Positions 38,761-45,470 of a stretch of DNA of 45,470 nucleotides are shown here, piece by piece. The stretch lies in the NCBI GenBank assembly GCA_021324995.1, contig JAJPIB010000013.1:1-45470 (forward strand), read 5' to 3'. The stretch comes from Chlamydiia bacterium (GTDB lineage Bacteria; Chlamydiota; Chlamydiia; Chlamydiales; Rhabdochlamydiaceae). Both the position numbers and the translations under genes were made by a program. The number at the start of each line of letters is the position of its first letter. Positions within the stretch are counted from its first letter, which is position 1. The notes under the pieces were generated by a model. That model was not told the origin of the DNA. It saw only the letters and a list, made by a program, of their open reading frames with translations, and searched no databases.

Positions 38761-39189
38761 TTAATCCTCGATAATGTCCACACCCATGGAACGCGCAGTA
38801 CCCATCACTAGCTGCATTGCTGCTTCTTCAGAAGAAGCGCGCATGTCAGGTAGTTTATTTTTAACAATTTTTCGCACCTGAGATTTCTTCAACTTGCCTA
38901 CTTTTTCTCTGTTAGGAACCTTTGATCCTTTCTCAATGTTTAATTCTTTAAGGATCATGCGAGAAACAGGAGGCTGCTTTGTAATGAATGTGAACGACTT
39001 ATCCTGATAGACTGTAATTTCTACAGGAAGGATATCCCCCACCTGACTTTGCGTCTTGGCATTAAACTCTTTGCAGAATCCCATGATGTTGATTCCAGCA
39101 CCTCCAAGCGCAGGACCGATGGGCGGCGCTGGGTTTGCCTTACCTGCAGAAATCTGCAGCTTAATCATCTTAACTACTTTCTTTGCCAT
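38761..39189 (-). CDS. rplK: Ribosomal protein L11
   Basis: A 142-residue protein of the GTPase-associated centre. The N-terminal Lys/Pro segment ([19 protein letters not shown]) and the C-terminal rRNA-binding domain ending [10 protein letters not shown] are intact. It lies 109 bases downstream of nusG. Confidence 0.98.
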   Translation of the reverse strand: MAKKVVKMIKLQISAGKANPAPPIGPALGGAGINIMGFCKEFNAKTQSQVGDILPVEITVYQDKSFTFITKQPPVSRMILKELNIEKGSKVPNREKVGKLKKSQVRKIVKNKLPDMRASSEEAAMQLVMGTARSMGVDIIED

Positions 39190-39256
39190 TATTTAATTCC
39201 TCAAATCCACGTTATTTCCCCACAAGAGGCAAAGGGGACCTTAATTCTACTTAAAT

Positions 39257-39287
39257 CGAGCGCTAAAAGCATCCAATTCAGCGCTCG
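39257..39287. other. Hairpin between nusG and rplK
   Basis: A perfect 8-bp stem (39257-39264 with 39280-39287) and 15-base loop. The T-run is on the plus strand, opposite to the genes. It may be an mRNA processing or attenuation structure. Confidence 0.3.
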
Positions 39288-39298
39288 CTTTTGAAATT

Positions 39299-39847
39299 TT
39301 AACTCACTTCTGATTCATTTGGCACGAGCTCTACTTGCCAAAACTCAAGATCGTCGACGCGCGTTTCGCGACCAAAAATGGAAACCAGAACACTAAGACG
39401 TCCTTTGTCGTGGAATACTTCTTGAACTGTTCCGACAAAATTGACAAAGACACCATCATTGATTTTAACTTTTTCGCCTGGCGCGATGTTATGTTTCTGA
39501 ACAACCCCTTTCTTCTTCTCTTCGAGGTCTTGCAAGATAACATCAACCTCACTTTGCGCTAAGGGCAAGGGCTTATCGCCTCCTAAAAAGCCAAGAACAC
39601 CATTTGTGTTCCGTACATACATCCAACTGTCGTCGGTAAGATTTAATTTGACTAGGATATATCCTGGCCACAGTTTTTTCTCGCTAACCTTTTGCTGGCC
39701 CTTTTTAACTTCCGCGACATTCTCAACAGGAACAAGCACGGAGTCAACCAAATCGGTCATCCCTTTGGATTCACGATTCTCTTCAATTGCCTTCTTCACC
39801 TTTTTTTCCTGTCCGGAAACGACCTGGACGACGTACCACTTATGCAT
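39299..39847 (-). CDS. nusG: Transcription termination/antitermination factor NusG
   Basis: A 182-residue protein with the NGN domain (MHKWYVVQVVSGQEKK onward) and the C-terminal KOW domain (KINDGVFVNFVGTVQEV). The ATG at 39847 gives the chlamydial length; a TTG at 39871 would overlap secE. The gap to secE is 16 bases. Confidence 0.96.
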   Translation of the reverse strand: MHKWYVVQVVSGQEKKVKKAIEENRESKGMTDLVDSVLVPVENVAEVKKGQQKVSEKKLWPGYILVKLNLTDDSWMYVRNTNGVLGFLGGDKPLPLAQSEVDVILQDLEEKKKGVVQKHNIAPGEKVKINDGVFVNFVGTVQEVFHDKGRLSVLVSIFGRETRVDDLEFWQVELVPNESEVS

Positions 39848-39863
39848 GATGCCCCAACCTGAA

Positions 39864-40139
39864 TTAGCCAAAAATAAAATGCACTATAAGCGCTATAAAA
39901 TCTAACGCCCCCTTGATCACGAGATCAACGAGGTATATTCCCAAACCAAAAAGAAAAATGGCACCAATCGCTACCTTAGTAGACAAGATAAGCTCAGTTT
40001 TTGTCGTCCAACTTACCTTTTTTAGTTCGTCCTTGAGGTCTTGAATGAAGACAAATACGCTTCTCTTCTTAGCAGTCTGTTTCACAGGCACTTCCGAAGA
40101 GAGTCGAGACTGATTTAACTTGGCTTCCATAGCGCACAT
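39864..40139 (-). CDS. secE: Preprotein translocase subunit SecE
   Basis: A 91-residue subunit. A basic amphipathic region (FIQDLKDELKKVSWTTKTEL) precedes one transmembrane helix (about 53-75), the minimal SecE form. It stabilises SecY in the inner membrane. The start may be 40139 or the Met three codons later (40130). Confidence 0.94.
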   Translation of the reverse strand: MCAMEAKLNQSRLSSEVPVKQTAKKRSVFVFIQDLKDELKKVSWTTKTELILSTKVAIGAIFLFGLGIYLVDLVIKGALDFIALIVHFIFG

Positions 40140-40322
40140 AGGATCTTTCTTTAAGTTATTGTGTTATAATAACCCGGTCACTCTTCCTTTGAGCTGCGAC
40201 AGGTAATTACTGCGCTTCATTCGTCACCAGGATTTCTTAAGTCTGGCTTTGCTTAAATGAAACTTACATCTTGCCTGTCTTGCTTTAGTTAAGGAAAGCA
40301 AGCTGAGTTATAGGAGCCTAAT

Positions 40323-40395
40323 CGAGTGCGGAGGGATTCGAACCCCCGACCAGCGACTTTGGAGATCGCTGCTCTACCAACTGAGCTACACACCC
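40323..40395 (-). tRNA. tRNA-Trp (CCA)
   Basis: A 73-base cloverleaf. The acceptor is GGGTGTG with CGCACTC and discriminator G; the anticodon loop is CTCCAAA, giving CCA; the T loop is TTCGAAT. The CCA end is not encoded. Confidence 0.97.
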
Positions 40396-40403
40396 ACCAA
40401 TTA

Positions 40404-40429
40404 TGCTATGGCCAGTAACGGCCATAGCA
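40404..40429 (-). terminator. Hairpin after tuf
   Basis: A perfect 10-bp stem (40404-40413 with 40420-40429) and 6-base loop between tuf and tRNA-Trp. There is little T after it, so it may be a processing site rather than a full terminator. Confidence 0.45.
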
Positions 40430-40446
40430 CGATCAAATTCCAAAAG

Positions 40447-41631
40447 TTATTTGATGATTTTTGAAACAGTCCCTGCACCGATCGTCTTACCGCCTTCACG
40501 GATAGCAAATCTCATTCCCTCTTCCATCGCAATCGGATGGATGAGTTCCGCTTCTAGTTCGACATTATCGCCTGGCATTACCATCTCAGTTCCTTCCGGA
40601 AGAGTTACCGTGCCAGTAACATCTGTTGTACGGAAATAAAACTGCGGACGATAGCCAGAGAAGAATGGCTTATGACGCCCCCCTTCTTCTTTTGTCAGGA
40701 TGTAAATAGTTCCCTTGAACTTTGTGTGCGGCTTCTGTGAGCCTGGTGCCACAAGCACCATTCCGCGCTCGAGATCTTTTTTCTCCACACCGCGGAGAAG
40801 GATACCTACGTTTTCACCAGCAGAAGCTTCATCAAGAAGCTTGTTGAACATCTCTAGTCCAGTTACGACAGTTTCACGTGTGTCGCGGATACCGACGATT
40901 TGCAACTTATCGTTAACTTTGACACGACCTCTTTCGATACGGCCTGTAGCTACAGTACCGCGACCAGAAATAGAGAAAACGTCCTCGATAGGCATCAAGA
41001 ATGGCTTATCTGTCTCACGTGTTGGTGTTGGGATTTTCTCGTCAACGGTTGCCATCAACTTCTTGATCGCTTCTACGTACTTGGGGTCGCCTTCGAGAGC
41101 TTTTAAAGCAGAACCGCGAATAATAGGAACATCTTTATAACCTTTTGCTTCAAGAAGCTCTTGAAGCTCCATTTCAACGAGGTCAACGAGATCTTCGTCG
41201 CCTGCGCCAATCATATCCATCTTGTTCAAGAAGACGACAATCGCAGGAACGCCAACTTGGCGAGCGAGAAGGATATGCTCTTTTGTTTGTGGCATCGCAC
41301 CATCTGTCGCAGCAACAACTAGAATCGCTCCGTCCATCTGGGCAGCACCTGTAATCATGTTTTTGACGTAGTCAGCGTGACCTGGACAGTCGACGTGTGC
41401 ATAGTGACGGTTCTCTGTTTCATACTCAACGTGCGTAGAATTGATCGTAATGCCGCGCGCTTTTTCTTCTGGTGTATTGTCGATAGACGCGTAGTCGCGA
41501 AATTTTGACTTACCGCTTTCTGCCAATACTTTTGTAATCGCAGCTGTTAATGATGTTTTACCATGGTCAACGTGTCCAATTGTTCCAATGTTGACGTGAG
41601 GTTTGTTCCTCTGAAATTGCTCTTTTGCCAT
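40447..41631 (-). CDS. tuf: Elongation factor Tu
   Basis: A 394-residue GTPase that delivers aminoacyl-tRNA. G1 is GHVDHGKT at 19-26, then DCPGHADYV and NKMD. The start at 41631 follows GGAGG and begins [17 protein letters not shown]. The open frame continues upstream through tRNA-Thr, but this is not coding. The gene is flanked by tRNA-Thr and tRNA-Trp. Confidence 0.99.
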   Translation of the reverse strand: MAKEQFQRNKPHVNIGTIGHVDHGKTSLTAAITKVLAESGKSKFRDYASIDNTPEEKARGITINSTHVEYETENRHYAHVDCPGHADYVKNMITGAAQMDGAILVVAATDGAMPQTKEHILLARQVGVPAIVVFLNKMDMIGAGDEDLVDLVEMELQELLEAKGYKDVPIIRGSALKALEGDPKYVEAIKKLMATVDEKIPTPTRETDKPFLMPIEDVFSISGRGTVATGRIERGRVKVNDKLQIVGIRDTRETVVTGLEMFNKLLDEASAGENVGILLRGVEKKDLERGMVLVAPGSQKPHTKFKGTIYILTKEEGGRHKPFFSGYRPQFYFRTTDVTGTVTLPEGTEMVMPGDNVELEAELIHPIAMEEGMRFAIREGGKTIGAGTVSKIIK

Positions 41632-41678
41632 GATTACCTCCGTTGGCTCCGTACTATTTTTTTCATTTTTTGTTCTTT

Positions 41679-41750
41679 TGCCCAGAAAAGGAATCGAACC
41701 TTCGACCTTTTGCTTACCATGCAAATGCTCTACCACTGAGCTATCTGGGC
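41679..41750 (-). tRNA. tRNA-Thr (GGT)
   Basis: A 72-base cloverleaf. The acceptor is GCCCAGA with TCTGGGC and discriminator A; the anticodon loop is ATGGTAA, giving GGT; the T loop is TTCGATT. CCA is not encoded. It is probably cotranscribed with tuf, 47 bases downstream. Confidence 0.97.
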
Positions 41751-41920
41751 GATCACTAAACGCTTAGCCGCAACTGCTACTTTCGACATCTTTAAAGGAC
41801 GCTAAACGGACTTAAACCCTTCAAATGCTATAGCCCTTTCAACATTTACTTCGCCAGCTATGCTCCATCTTTGAGCAAACTGCTGATGCGCAGAGCTCTA
41901 CTTCAGGTCGAAAGCAGCAA

Positions 41921-41949
41921 ATTTTATTCTCCAAGATAAATAAATTCAA
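41921..41949 (-). promoter_or_regulatory. Promoter for tRNA-Thr and tuf
   Basis: On the minus strand TTGAAT (41944-41949) and TAAAAT (41921-41926) are 17 bases apart. It is the best match in the 249-base spacer between infA and tRNA-Thr, and would give a leader of about 165 bases. The rest of 41751-41999 holds nothing else I recognise. Confidence 0.55.
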
Positions 41950-41999
41950 CCTCAATTATCGCTTGAGTTGTATTTTTTGAATTTTTCGACTCGCCGCGC

Positions 42000-42218
42000 T
42001 TACCTTTGACGATAAGTAATCCGTGCCTTAGTCAAATCATATGGCGACATTTCGACGGTGACAACGTCTCCGACGAGTACACGAATGTTGCGCATCCGCA
42101 TTTTTCCACAAAGATGGGCATGAACGCGCATCCCATTTTCGAGAACGACCCGAAAGGTCATGTTGGGAAGGAGTTCTTCAACTGTCCCATCAATTTTTAA
42201 CGTATCTTCTTTTGGCAT
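42000..42218 (-). CDS. infA: Translation initiation factor IF-1
   Basis: A 72-residue S1-like (OB-fold) protein: [22 protein letters not shown], then [24 protein letters not shown]. It binds the ribosomal A site during initiation. Full length for the family. Confidence 0.98.
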   Translation of the reverse strand: MPKEDTLKIDGTVEELLPNMTFRVVLENGMRVHAHLCGKMRMRNIRVLVGDVVTVEMSPYDLTKARITYRQR

Positions 42219-42248
42219 AATGTTTCGGTATAAAATAAAAACAGGATC

Positions 42249-42277
42249 ATCAAACTAGATTTCCCTCAAATTGTCAA
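42249..42277 (-). promoter_or_regulatory. Promoter of infA
   Basis: On the minus strand a perfect TTGACA (42272-42277) and TTTGAT (42249-42254) are 17 bases apart, about 30 bases before the ATG. A TATAAT on the plus strand (42284-42289) may serve the divergent sufE gene. Confidence 0.6.
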
Positions 42278-42331
42278 TCCTATTATAATAGTGCCGTCAC
42301 CGGAAATCTTGAACCGCAGTTTACGATACCC

Positions 42332-42787
42332 ATGAATAAAGATCTTTTCACCGCGTCATGTTTAGCTAAGCAGCTTAAAACTAAAGAGTTATTTACAAAT
42401 TGCTCTACTCCTCAAATGAAATATGAAAAAATCATTGAATTGGGACGCGGCCTCTCTAACTACCCTGACGAACTCAAAACGGAGTGCAGGCTTGTCAGTG
42501 GCTGCCAAAGCCAGATGTATCTTTACTCTTCTTTTTTTGAAGGAAAAATGCAATTTAGGGCTTATTCTGAAGCGCTAATTTCAGCTGGACTGGCTGCGCT
42601 GTTACTAGCAGTCTATCACGATGAACCTCCAGAAGTTATCTTAAGCTGCCAGCCCCTGTTTTTAGAAGATCTAGGCATTCATGGGAGTTTATCTCCTAGC
42701 CGCTCTAACGGACTTTCAAGCCTTTTTTTACGCATGAAAATGGAATCCACTAAATACTTAAATTTACAAAAACAAAACTTTATTTAA
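42332..42787 (+). CDS. sufE: SufE-family iron-sulfur cluster assembly protein
   Basis: A 151-residue protein. RLVSGCQSQMYL around C58 is the SufE active-site loop, in which the Cys accepts persulfide sulfur from the desulfurase SufS. KYEKIIELGRGL before it and the hydrophobic helix ALISAGLAALLLAVY after it also fit. No other suf gene lies in the window. Confidence 0.9.
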   Translation: MNKDLFTASCLAKQLKTKELFTNCSTPQMKYEKIIELGRGLSNYPDELKTECRLVSGCQSQMYLYSSFFEGKMQFRAYSEALISAGLAALLLAVYHDEPPEVILSCQPLFLEDLGIHGSLSPSRSNGLSSLFLRMKMESTKYLNLQKQNFI

Positions 42788-42806
42788 ATGGCAATTAATT
42801 CCATTT
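42786..42806 (+). terminator. Weak hairpin after sufE
   Basis: A 6-bp stem (42786-42791 with 42801-42806) followed by TT, overlapping the sufE stop. It is AT-rich and probably weak. Confidence 0.3.
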
Positions 42807-42849
42807 TTCCATAGTTTAAATAGCTGTTGTTATTAACAATAGGTGCTCT

Positions 42850-43758
42850 ATGACTTCTACGACTCTCAACTCGCGACCTTCTGCTACACAACTCATTGGT
42901 TCTCTCATAGCTAACGACAAATCCCTCCTTTCAGACAGCATTCGAGATCTTGATCCAAGCAAAGTTTGCACTTATAAAACGCATTCCACACTTTGGATGA
43001 TCGCCGCCGGCGTAACCTTTGTCGCCTTTACCGCTCTTGCTTCCAGCACTTTTTTTTATGCGGGTATGTTTCTGCCGACTTACGTCCCTTTTGTAGGAAT
43101 CGGGGCTCTTCTTCTTGCCATGCCTGTTGCAAACCTTGTCAAAAACTTTCTCGAATACTCAGAAGTCTCTCGCAAGGAAGGGATCAAGTACTCTAAGCTT
43201 CAAACAAATTTTGAAAAAATAAATGCTAAATCCGTACAACTTCTACAAAACGATCTCGCTGCTAGAGGGATTGTTTGGCATCAAATTCCTAGTATTCAAC
43301 GAACAAATCCAGAATCGTTATCTAAGTTGAATCCCATTCTTGCTCGCGCGCAATATCTTGATGAAAAAATGCAAGAGGAGCTTTTGCTAAAACAAAATTT
43401 GACTCAGCAAGCAAGGGATCTCGCCAGTGCAAATTTTTCTGAAAATCGCCAAAAAGTTTATGATTTACGAAGCGCGGCTCTCTTTGCTGAAGATAGAGCT
43501 TTACAAACTAAAGTCAGCGCTGCTTTCGCTAATGCTGTTCTTCGCAATCCAAATTACAAAGGCGATTTAGATGACATCGCCACACTCACAAATGTTGGCT
43601 ATCATGAGCGTGTTTTGGGAGAAGCGCTCAATGAGCCTACAGCTATTTCAGAGTTCATTAAATTTAAAAATCGTAATTTCACCCCTATCACCCACGCAGA
43701 CGTTAAAAGAATGACTGTAGCTGAGTTAGGACAACGTCTTTTCGCTGCGATCCCATAG
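42850..43758 (+). CDS. Inc-like membrane protein with bilobed hydrophobic domain
   Basis: A 302-residue protein. Two closely spaced hydrophobic segments (about 48-72 and 77-98) with a short PTYVP turn form the bilobed profile typical of chlamydial inclusion membrane (Inc) proteins. Residues 110-220 are helical and coiled-coil-like. There is no signal peptide. It is a paralogue of the 44030-44896 protein: both share LxPxLAR, AFxNAxL..P..KG.L, and ITxxDxKRxTxxxLGxRL near the end. Inc assignment is from hydropathy only; secretion and inclusion location are inferred. Confidence 0.65.
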   Translation: MTSTTLNSRPSATQLIGSLIANDKSLLSDSIRDLDPSKVCTYKTHSTLWMIAAGVTFVAFTALASSTFFYAGMFLPTYVPFVGIGALLLAMPVANLVKNFLEYSEVSRKEGIKYSKLQTNFEKINAKSVQLLQNDLAARGIVWHQIPSIQRTNPESLSKLNPILARAQYLDEKMQEELLLKQNLTQQARDLASANFSENRQKVYDLRSAALFAEDRALQTKVSAAFANAVLRNPNYKGDLDDIATLTNVGYHERVLGEALNEPTAISEFIKFKNRNFTPITHADVKRMTVAELGQRLFAAIP

Positions 43759-43766
43759 TTTTCTTG

Positions 43767-43786
43767 ACTCCTCATTCTTGAGGAGT
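43767..43786 (+). terminator. Hairpin terminator candidate
   Basis: A perfect 8-bp stem (43767-43774 with 43779-43786) with a 4-base loop, 8 bases after the stop. There is only a weak T-run. Confidence 0.5.
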
Positions 43787-43790
43787 TGCA

Positions 43791-43830
43791 GTTATACCTA
43801 GCGCGACCGAAAATTTGATTTAGGACCGCA
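43791..43830. repeat. Single arm of the dispersed repeat
   Basis: Bases 43792-43829 resemble 27058-27096 (TATACC, then CGAAAATTTGATTTAGGACCG), with several mismatches. It is followed directly by the left member of the 43-base inverted pair. Bases 43875-43970 hold nothing else but a short 6-bp hairpin near 43903-43922. Confidence 0.65.
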
Positions 43831-43831
43831 G

Positions 43832-43874
43832 CGAAATCTACAGCAGTTGTCCATAAAAACAACCCAAAACTCAG
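43832..43874 (+). repeat. Left member of a 43-base inverted repeat pair
   Basis: Identical at 40 of 43 positions (counted by eye) to the reverse complement of 45328-45370. The pair encloses the 44030-44896 and 44905-45318 genes. Confidence 0.85.
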
Positions 43875-43970
43875 ATTACTAGCAATAGAGCCTAGGTTTG
43901 ATCGTCAACCCTGGGGCGTTGACTCGACTGTAATAAAAAAAACTTTATTGAAATAGGTTCACAGCTTAAA

Positions 43971-43999
43971 TTGACTTTTTATATTAAAAACGATATAAT
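43971..43999 (+). promoter_or_regulatory. Strong promoter of the second Inc-like gene
   Basis: TTGACT (43971-43976) and a perfect TATAAT (43994-43999) are 17 bases apart, 30 bases before the ATG. This is the best sigma-70-type promoter in the window. Confidence 0.8.
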
Positions 44000-44029
44000 A
44001 CAAACACGAATCAACAAAAGTGATTTATT

Positions 44030-44896
44030 ATGTCTATTTCTATTTTACATAATTCACAAAGTGCCCCTCTTTACCTTGATCTATGTAAAAGTGAGCTTGA
44101 CCCTTCTTTAGCGATGATTTATTCTAAAGAATCTGAGCTGGAAGCTAACCTGGCTTTAGTCTACTGTGTAGCTTTTCCGATTATTATTGCCACTAGCCTA
44201 GCCATTACTGCTACTTTTGCCCCTGTTTTTTTAATTGTAACCGGTTTCACCGCCCTCCTGCTTATCTATCCCTTAAAAGAAATCTATTCAAATACGGCTA
44301 TCAATGCCGAACTTAAAGAAGCACGCTTTCGTCAATTAAAATCGCTTCAAAAGCATTACGAAAGTCTGGCGCAAGCTACCCCAGCTCAGATCCAACAAAT
44401 GCTCAAGGAAAAAGGCATCGACTTTGTCATTGGGATGGGCCAAAATGACCCCCAACTGACAACCCTTAAACCCATGCTGGCCCGCTATCTCTTTTGGGAA
44501 GAACGCATTACTGAGCTTAAGAAATCCCAAGAAAAAAAGTTACGCCGAGCAGAAACTCTCACTACTGAAAATGCAGAGCAAAACAAAATCGCTATTTCAA
44601 ACTTGCAACGCGATGCGCTTAACATAGAAAGTCAGCTTGTCACTGCAAAGGTAAAATGTGCCTTTGTAAATGCCGCATTATTCCATCCCACATGCAAAGG
44701 CTGCTTGGAAAATATAGGGACTTTCTCTACTCTTTCTGGAGAAGAACGCGCAATCGCGCTCGGAGCGAAAGCCTCTAAAGCAAATGACTTTTTTCTGTTT
44801 AATCAACCCCATCTTTCTGCTATTACTTTTGAAGATGCCAAAAGATGTACAATTAGACAATTGGGCATGCGACTTTACCCTCATATCCAACGTTAA
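44030..44896 (+). CDS. Inc-like membrane protein, paralogue of the preceding gene
   Basis: A 288-residue protein. Hydrophobic segments at about 41-62 and 63-82 form a bilobed domain with almost no loop. Residues 85-215 are helical and Glu/Lys/Gln-rich. The C-terminal domain (about 205-288) shares its conserved positions with the 42850-43758 protein, including two extra Cys (CKGC) here. Residues 1-40 are polar, as in Inc proteins. It has its own strong promoter and is followed after 8 bases by another membrane-protein gene. Type III secretion is inferred. Confidence 0.65.
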   Translation: MSISILHNSQSAPLYLDLCKSELDPSLAMIYSKESELEANLALVYCVAFPIIIATSLAITATFAPVFLIVTGFTALLLIYPLKEIYSNTAINAELKEARFRQLKSLQKHYESLAQATPAQIQQMLKEKGIDFVIGMGQNDPQLTTLKPMLARYLFWEERITELKKSQEKKLRRAETLTTENAEQNKIAISNLQRDALNIESQLVTAKVKCAFVNAALFHPTCKGCLENIGTFSTLSGEERAIALGAKASKANDFFLFNQPHLSAITFEDAKRCTIRQLGMRLYPHIQR

Positions 44897-44904
44897 ACGA
44901 GTCG

Positions 44905-45318
44905 ATGATGCGAAGACAGAAACTCATTTCTAAAGAGCAATTTGAAAGTATCCTTGCACAAGGAGAACAGGCTTTTAACCTCGTCGGCTACATTCCCTTT
45001 GTCTCGATAATTTCGGCATCCGTCCGTTCTGTAGGCGGACTCCTGCAGATGACTTTGGGATTTTGCTTTGCTTTGGGATATTTTTGTGTTTTTTTCTACA
45101 AAAAATCCCGTAATATTAAGCATTTTTTCTATCTCAAGACAAGTTTTATTTATGCCTTGCATGGAATTGCTAACTTTTTTCGCGCCAAAATTGAGGCAAT
45201 TCCTTGCTTAAGCTTGCTGTTTTGCCTTCCCTATGACCGCTATTTCAAAAAGCGATTCAAGTATACCACAGAGACCCTTCCTAAGAAGGAAGCAGACATT
45301 GAGACAATCGAAATTTAG
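44905..45318 (+). CDS. Hypothetical membrane protein, 137 aa
   Basis: Unrecognised. Hydrophobic segments occur at about 26-46, 48-65 and 97-110, and the C-terminus is charged (KKEADIETIEI). It lies 8 bases after the Inc-like gene and probably shares its transcript. There is no signal peptide. It could be a small Inc-like or accessory membrane protein; no function is suggested. Confidence 0.6.
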   Translation: MMRRQKLISKEQFESILAQGEQAFNLVGYIPFVSIISASVRSVGGLLQMTLGFCFALGYFCVFFYKKSRNIKHFFYLKTSFIYALHGIANFFRAKIEAIPCLSLLFCLPYDRYFKKRFKYTTETLPKKEADIETIEI

Positions 45319-45327
45319 GTTAAAAAC

Positions 45328-45370
45328 CTGAGTTTTGGGTTGGTTTTATGGAGAATTGCTGTAGATTTCG
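45328..45370 (-). repeat. Right member of the 43-base inverted repeat pair
   Basis: The reverse complement matches 43832-43874 at 40 of 43 positions. It starts 9 bases after the stop of the last gene and runs into a long hairpin. Confidence 0.85.
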
Positions 45371-45450
45371 AGACAAATTTTGCACATTTTGGCACGTTCA
45401 ATAGCTGAAAGCACTATGGACGTGCCAAAATGTGCAAAATTTGTCCGAAA
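45366..45450. repeat. Long perfect hairpin
   Basis: Bases 45372-45397 are perfectly complementary to 45420-45445 (26 bp, 22-base loop). The stem extends by 5 more pairs (45366-45370 with 45446-45450) across one bulged A. It could be an element end, a terminator or a structured RNA. The last 20 bases of the window show nothing further. Confidence 0.8.
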
Positions 45451-45470
45451 GATGCAGTAAGTCTCTATGA

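Noticed and set aside
40163..40168. A secE promoter at TATAAC
   Set aside because: No -35 hexamer at a suitable distance; the gene may be read from tuf.
41632..41736. A 35-residue N-terminal extension of EF-Tu
   Set aside because: The open frame runs through tRNA-Thr; the ATG at 41631 has GGAGG and matches every EF-Tu start.
42284..42289. A definite sufE promoter at TATAAT
   Set aside because: No acceptable -35 lies 16-18 bases upstream; it is only mentioned as possible.
43791..45450. A complete insertion sequence
   Set aside because: Inverted repeats are present but neither enclosed gene resembles a transposase.

Overview
The window comes from a chromosome of the phylum Chlamydiae, most likely an environmental (chlamydia-like) family rather than Chlamydiaceae. 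The backbone pknD, valS, V-type ATPase (K-K-I-D-B-A-DUF2764-E), tal, rpoC, rpoB, rplL, rplJ, rplA, rplK, nusG, secE, tRNA-Trp, tuf, tRNA-Thr, infA is the order known from Chlamydia trachomatis. It is interrupted here by genes that resemble effectors of amoeba-associated chlamydiae. I cannot name the genus from sequence alone.

Layout. Bases 1-1300 hold a minus-strand gene with a U-box-like C-terminus. Bases 1439-4785 hold the Ser/Thr kinase PknD, translationally coupled to a NUDIX hydrolase. Bases 4865-5893 hold a minus-strand protein with a YopT/C58-like Cys-His-Asp arrangement. valS (6082-8919) is followed by an accessory block (8932-12538) with two F-box proteins, one carrying beta-propeller-like repeats and one a C-terminal membrane anchor. 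Bases 12632-16096 hold DAHP synthase, a lipoprotein, a second NUDIX protein and fumarase. The V-ATPase operon (minus strand, 24548 to 16217) has two proteolipid genes. Divergent from it are four plus-strand genes for small exported proteins, then transaldolase. The RNA polymerase, ribosomal-protein and elongation-factor block (minus, 42218 to 28702) follows. The right end has sufE and three membrane proteins, two of them paralogues with the bilobed hydrophobic profile of chlamydial inclusion membrane proteins.

How the parts work together. The core genes cover transcription, translation, protein export (SecE) and ion-coupled ATP turnover. The proteolipids keep the Glu/Gln/hydroxyl residues used for sodium binding in the Enterococcus hirae enzyme. 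The accessory genes suggest manipulation of a eukaryotic host: a ubiquitin-ligase-like U-box, F-box adaptors that could dock onto host SCF complexes, a candidate cysteine protease and Inc-like membrane proteins. All of these are inferences from motifs.

The most unusual signal is a dispersed repeat of about 60 bases that, in inverted pairs, makes a palindrome of about 120 bases. Copies lie in intergenic DNA near 4860, 16800, 27100 and 43800. Two diverged copies lie in the same reading frame inside one exported-protein gene (25055-26101), which resembles the way Rickettsia palindromic elements become protein segments. A second repeat family (4832-4850 and 23807-23879) and a 43-base inverted pair (43832-43874 and 45328-45370) add to the repeat load. 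No transposase, integrase, phage gene or CRISPR array was seen.
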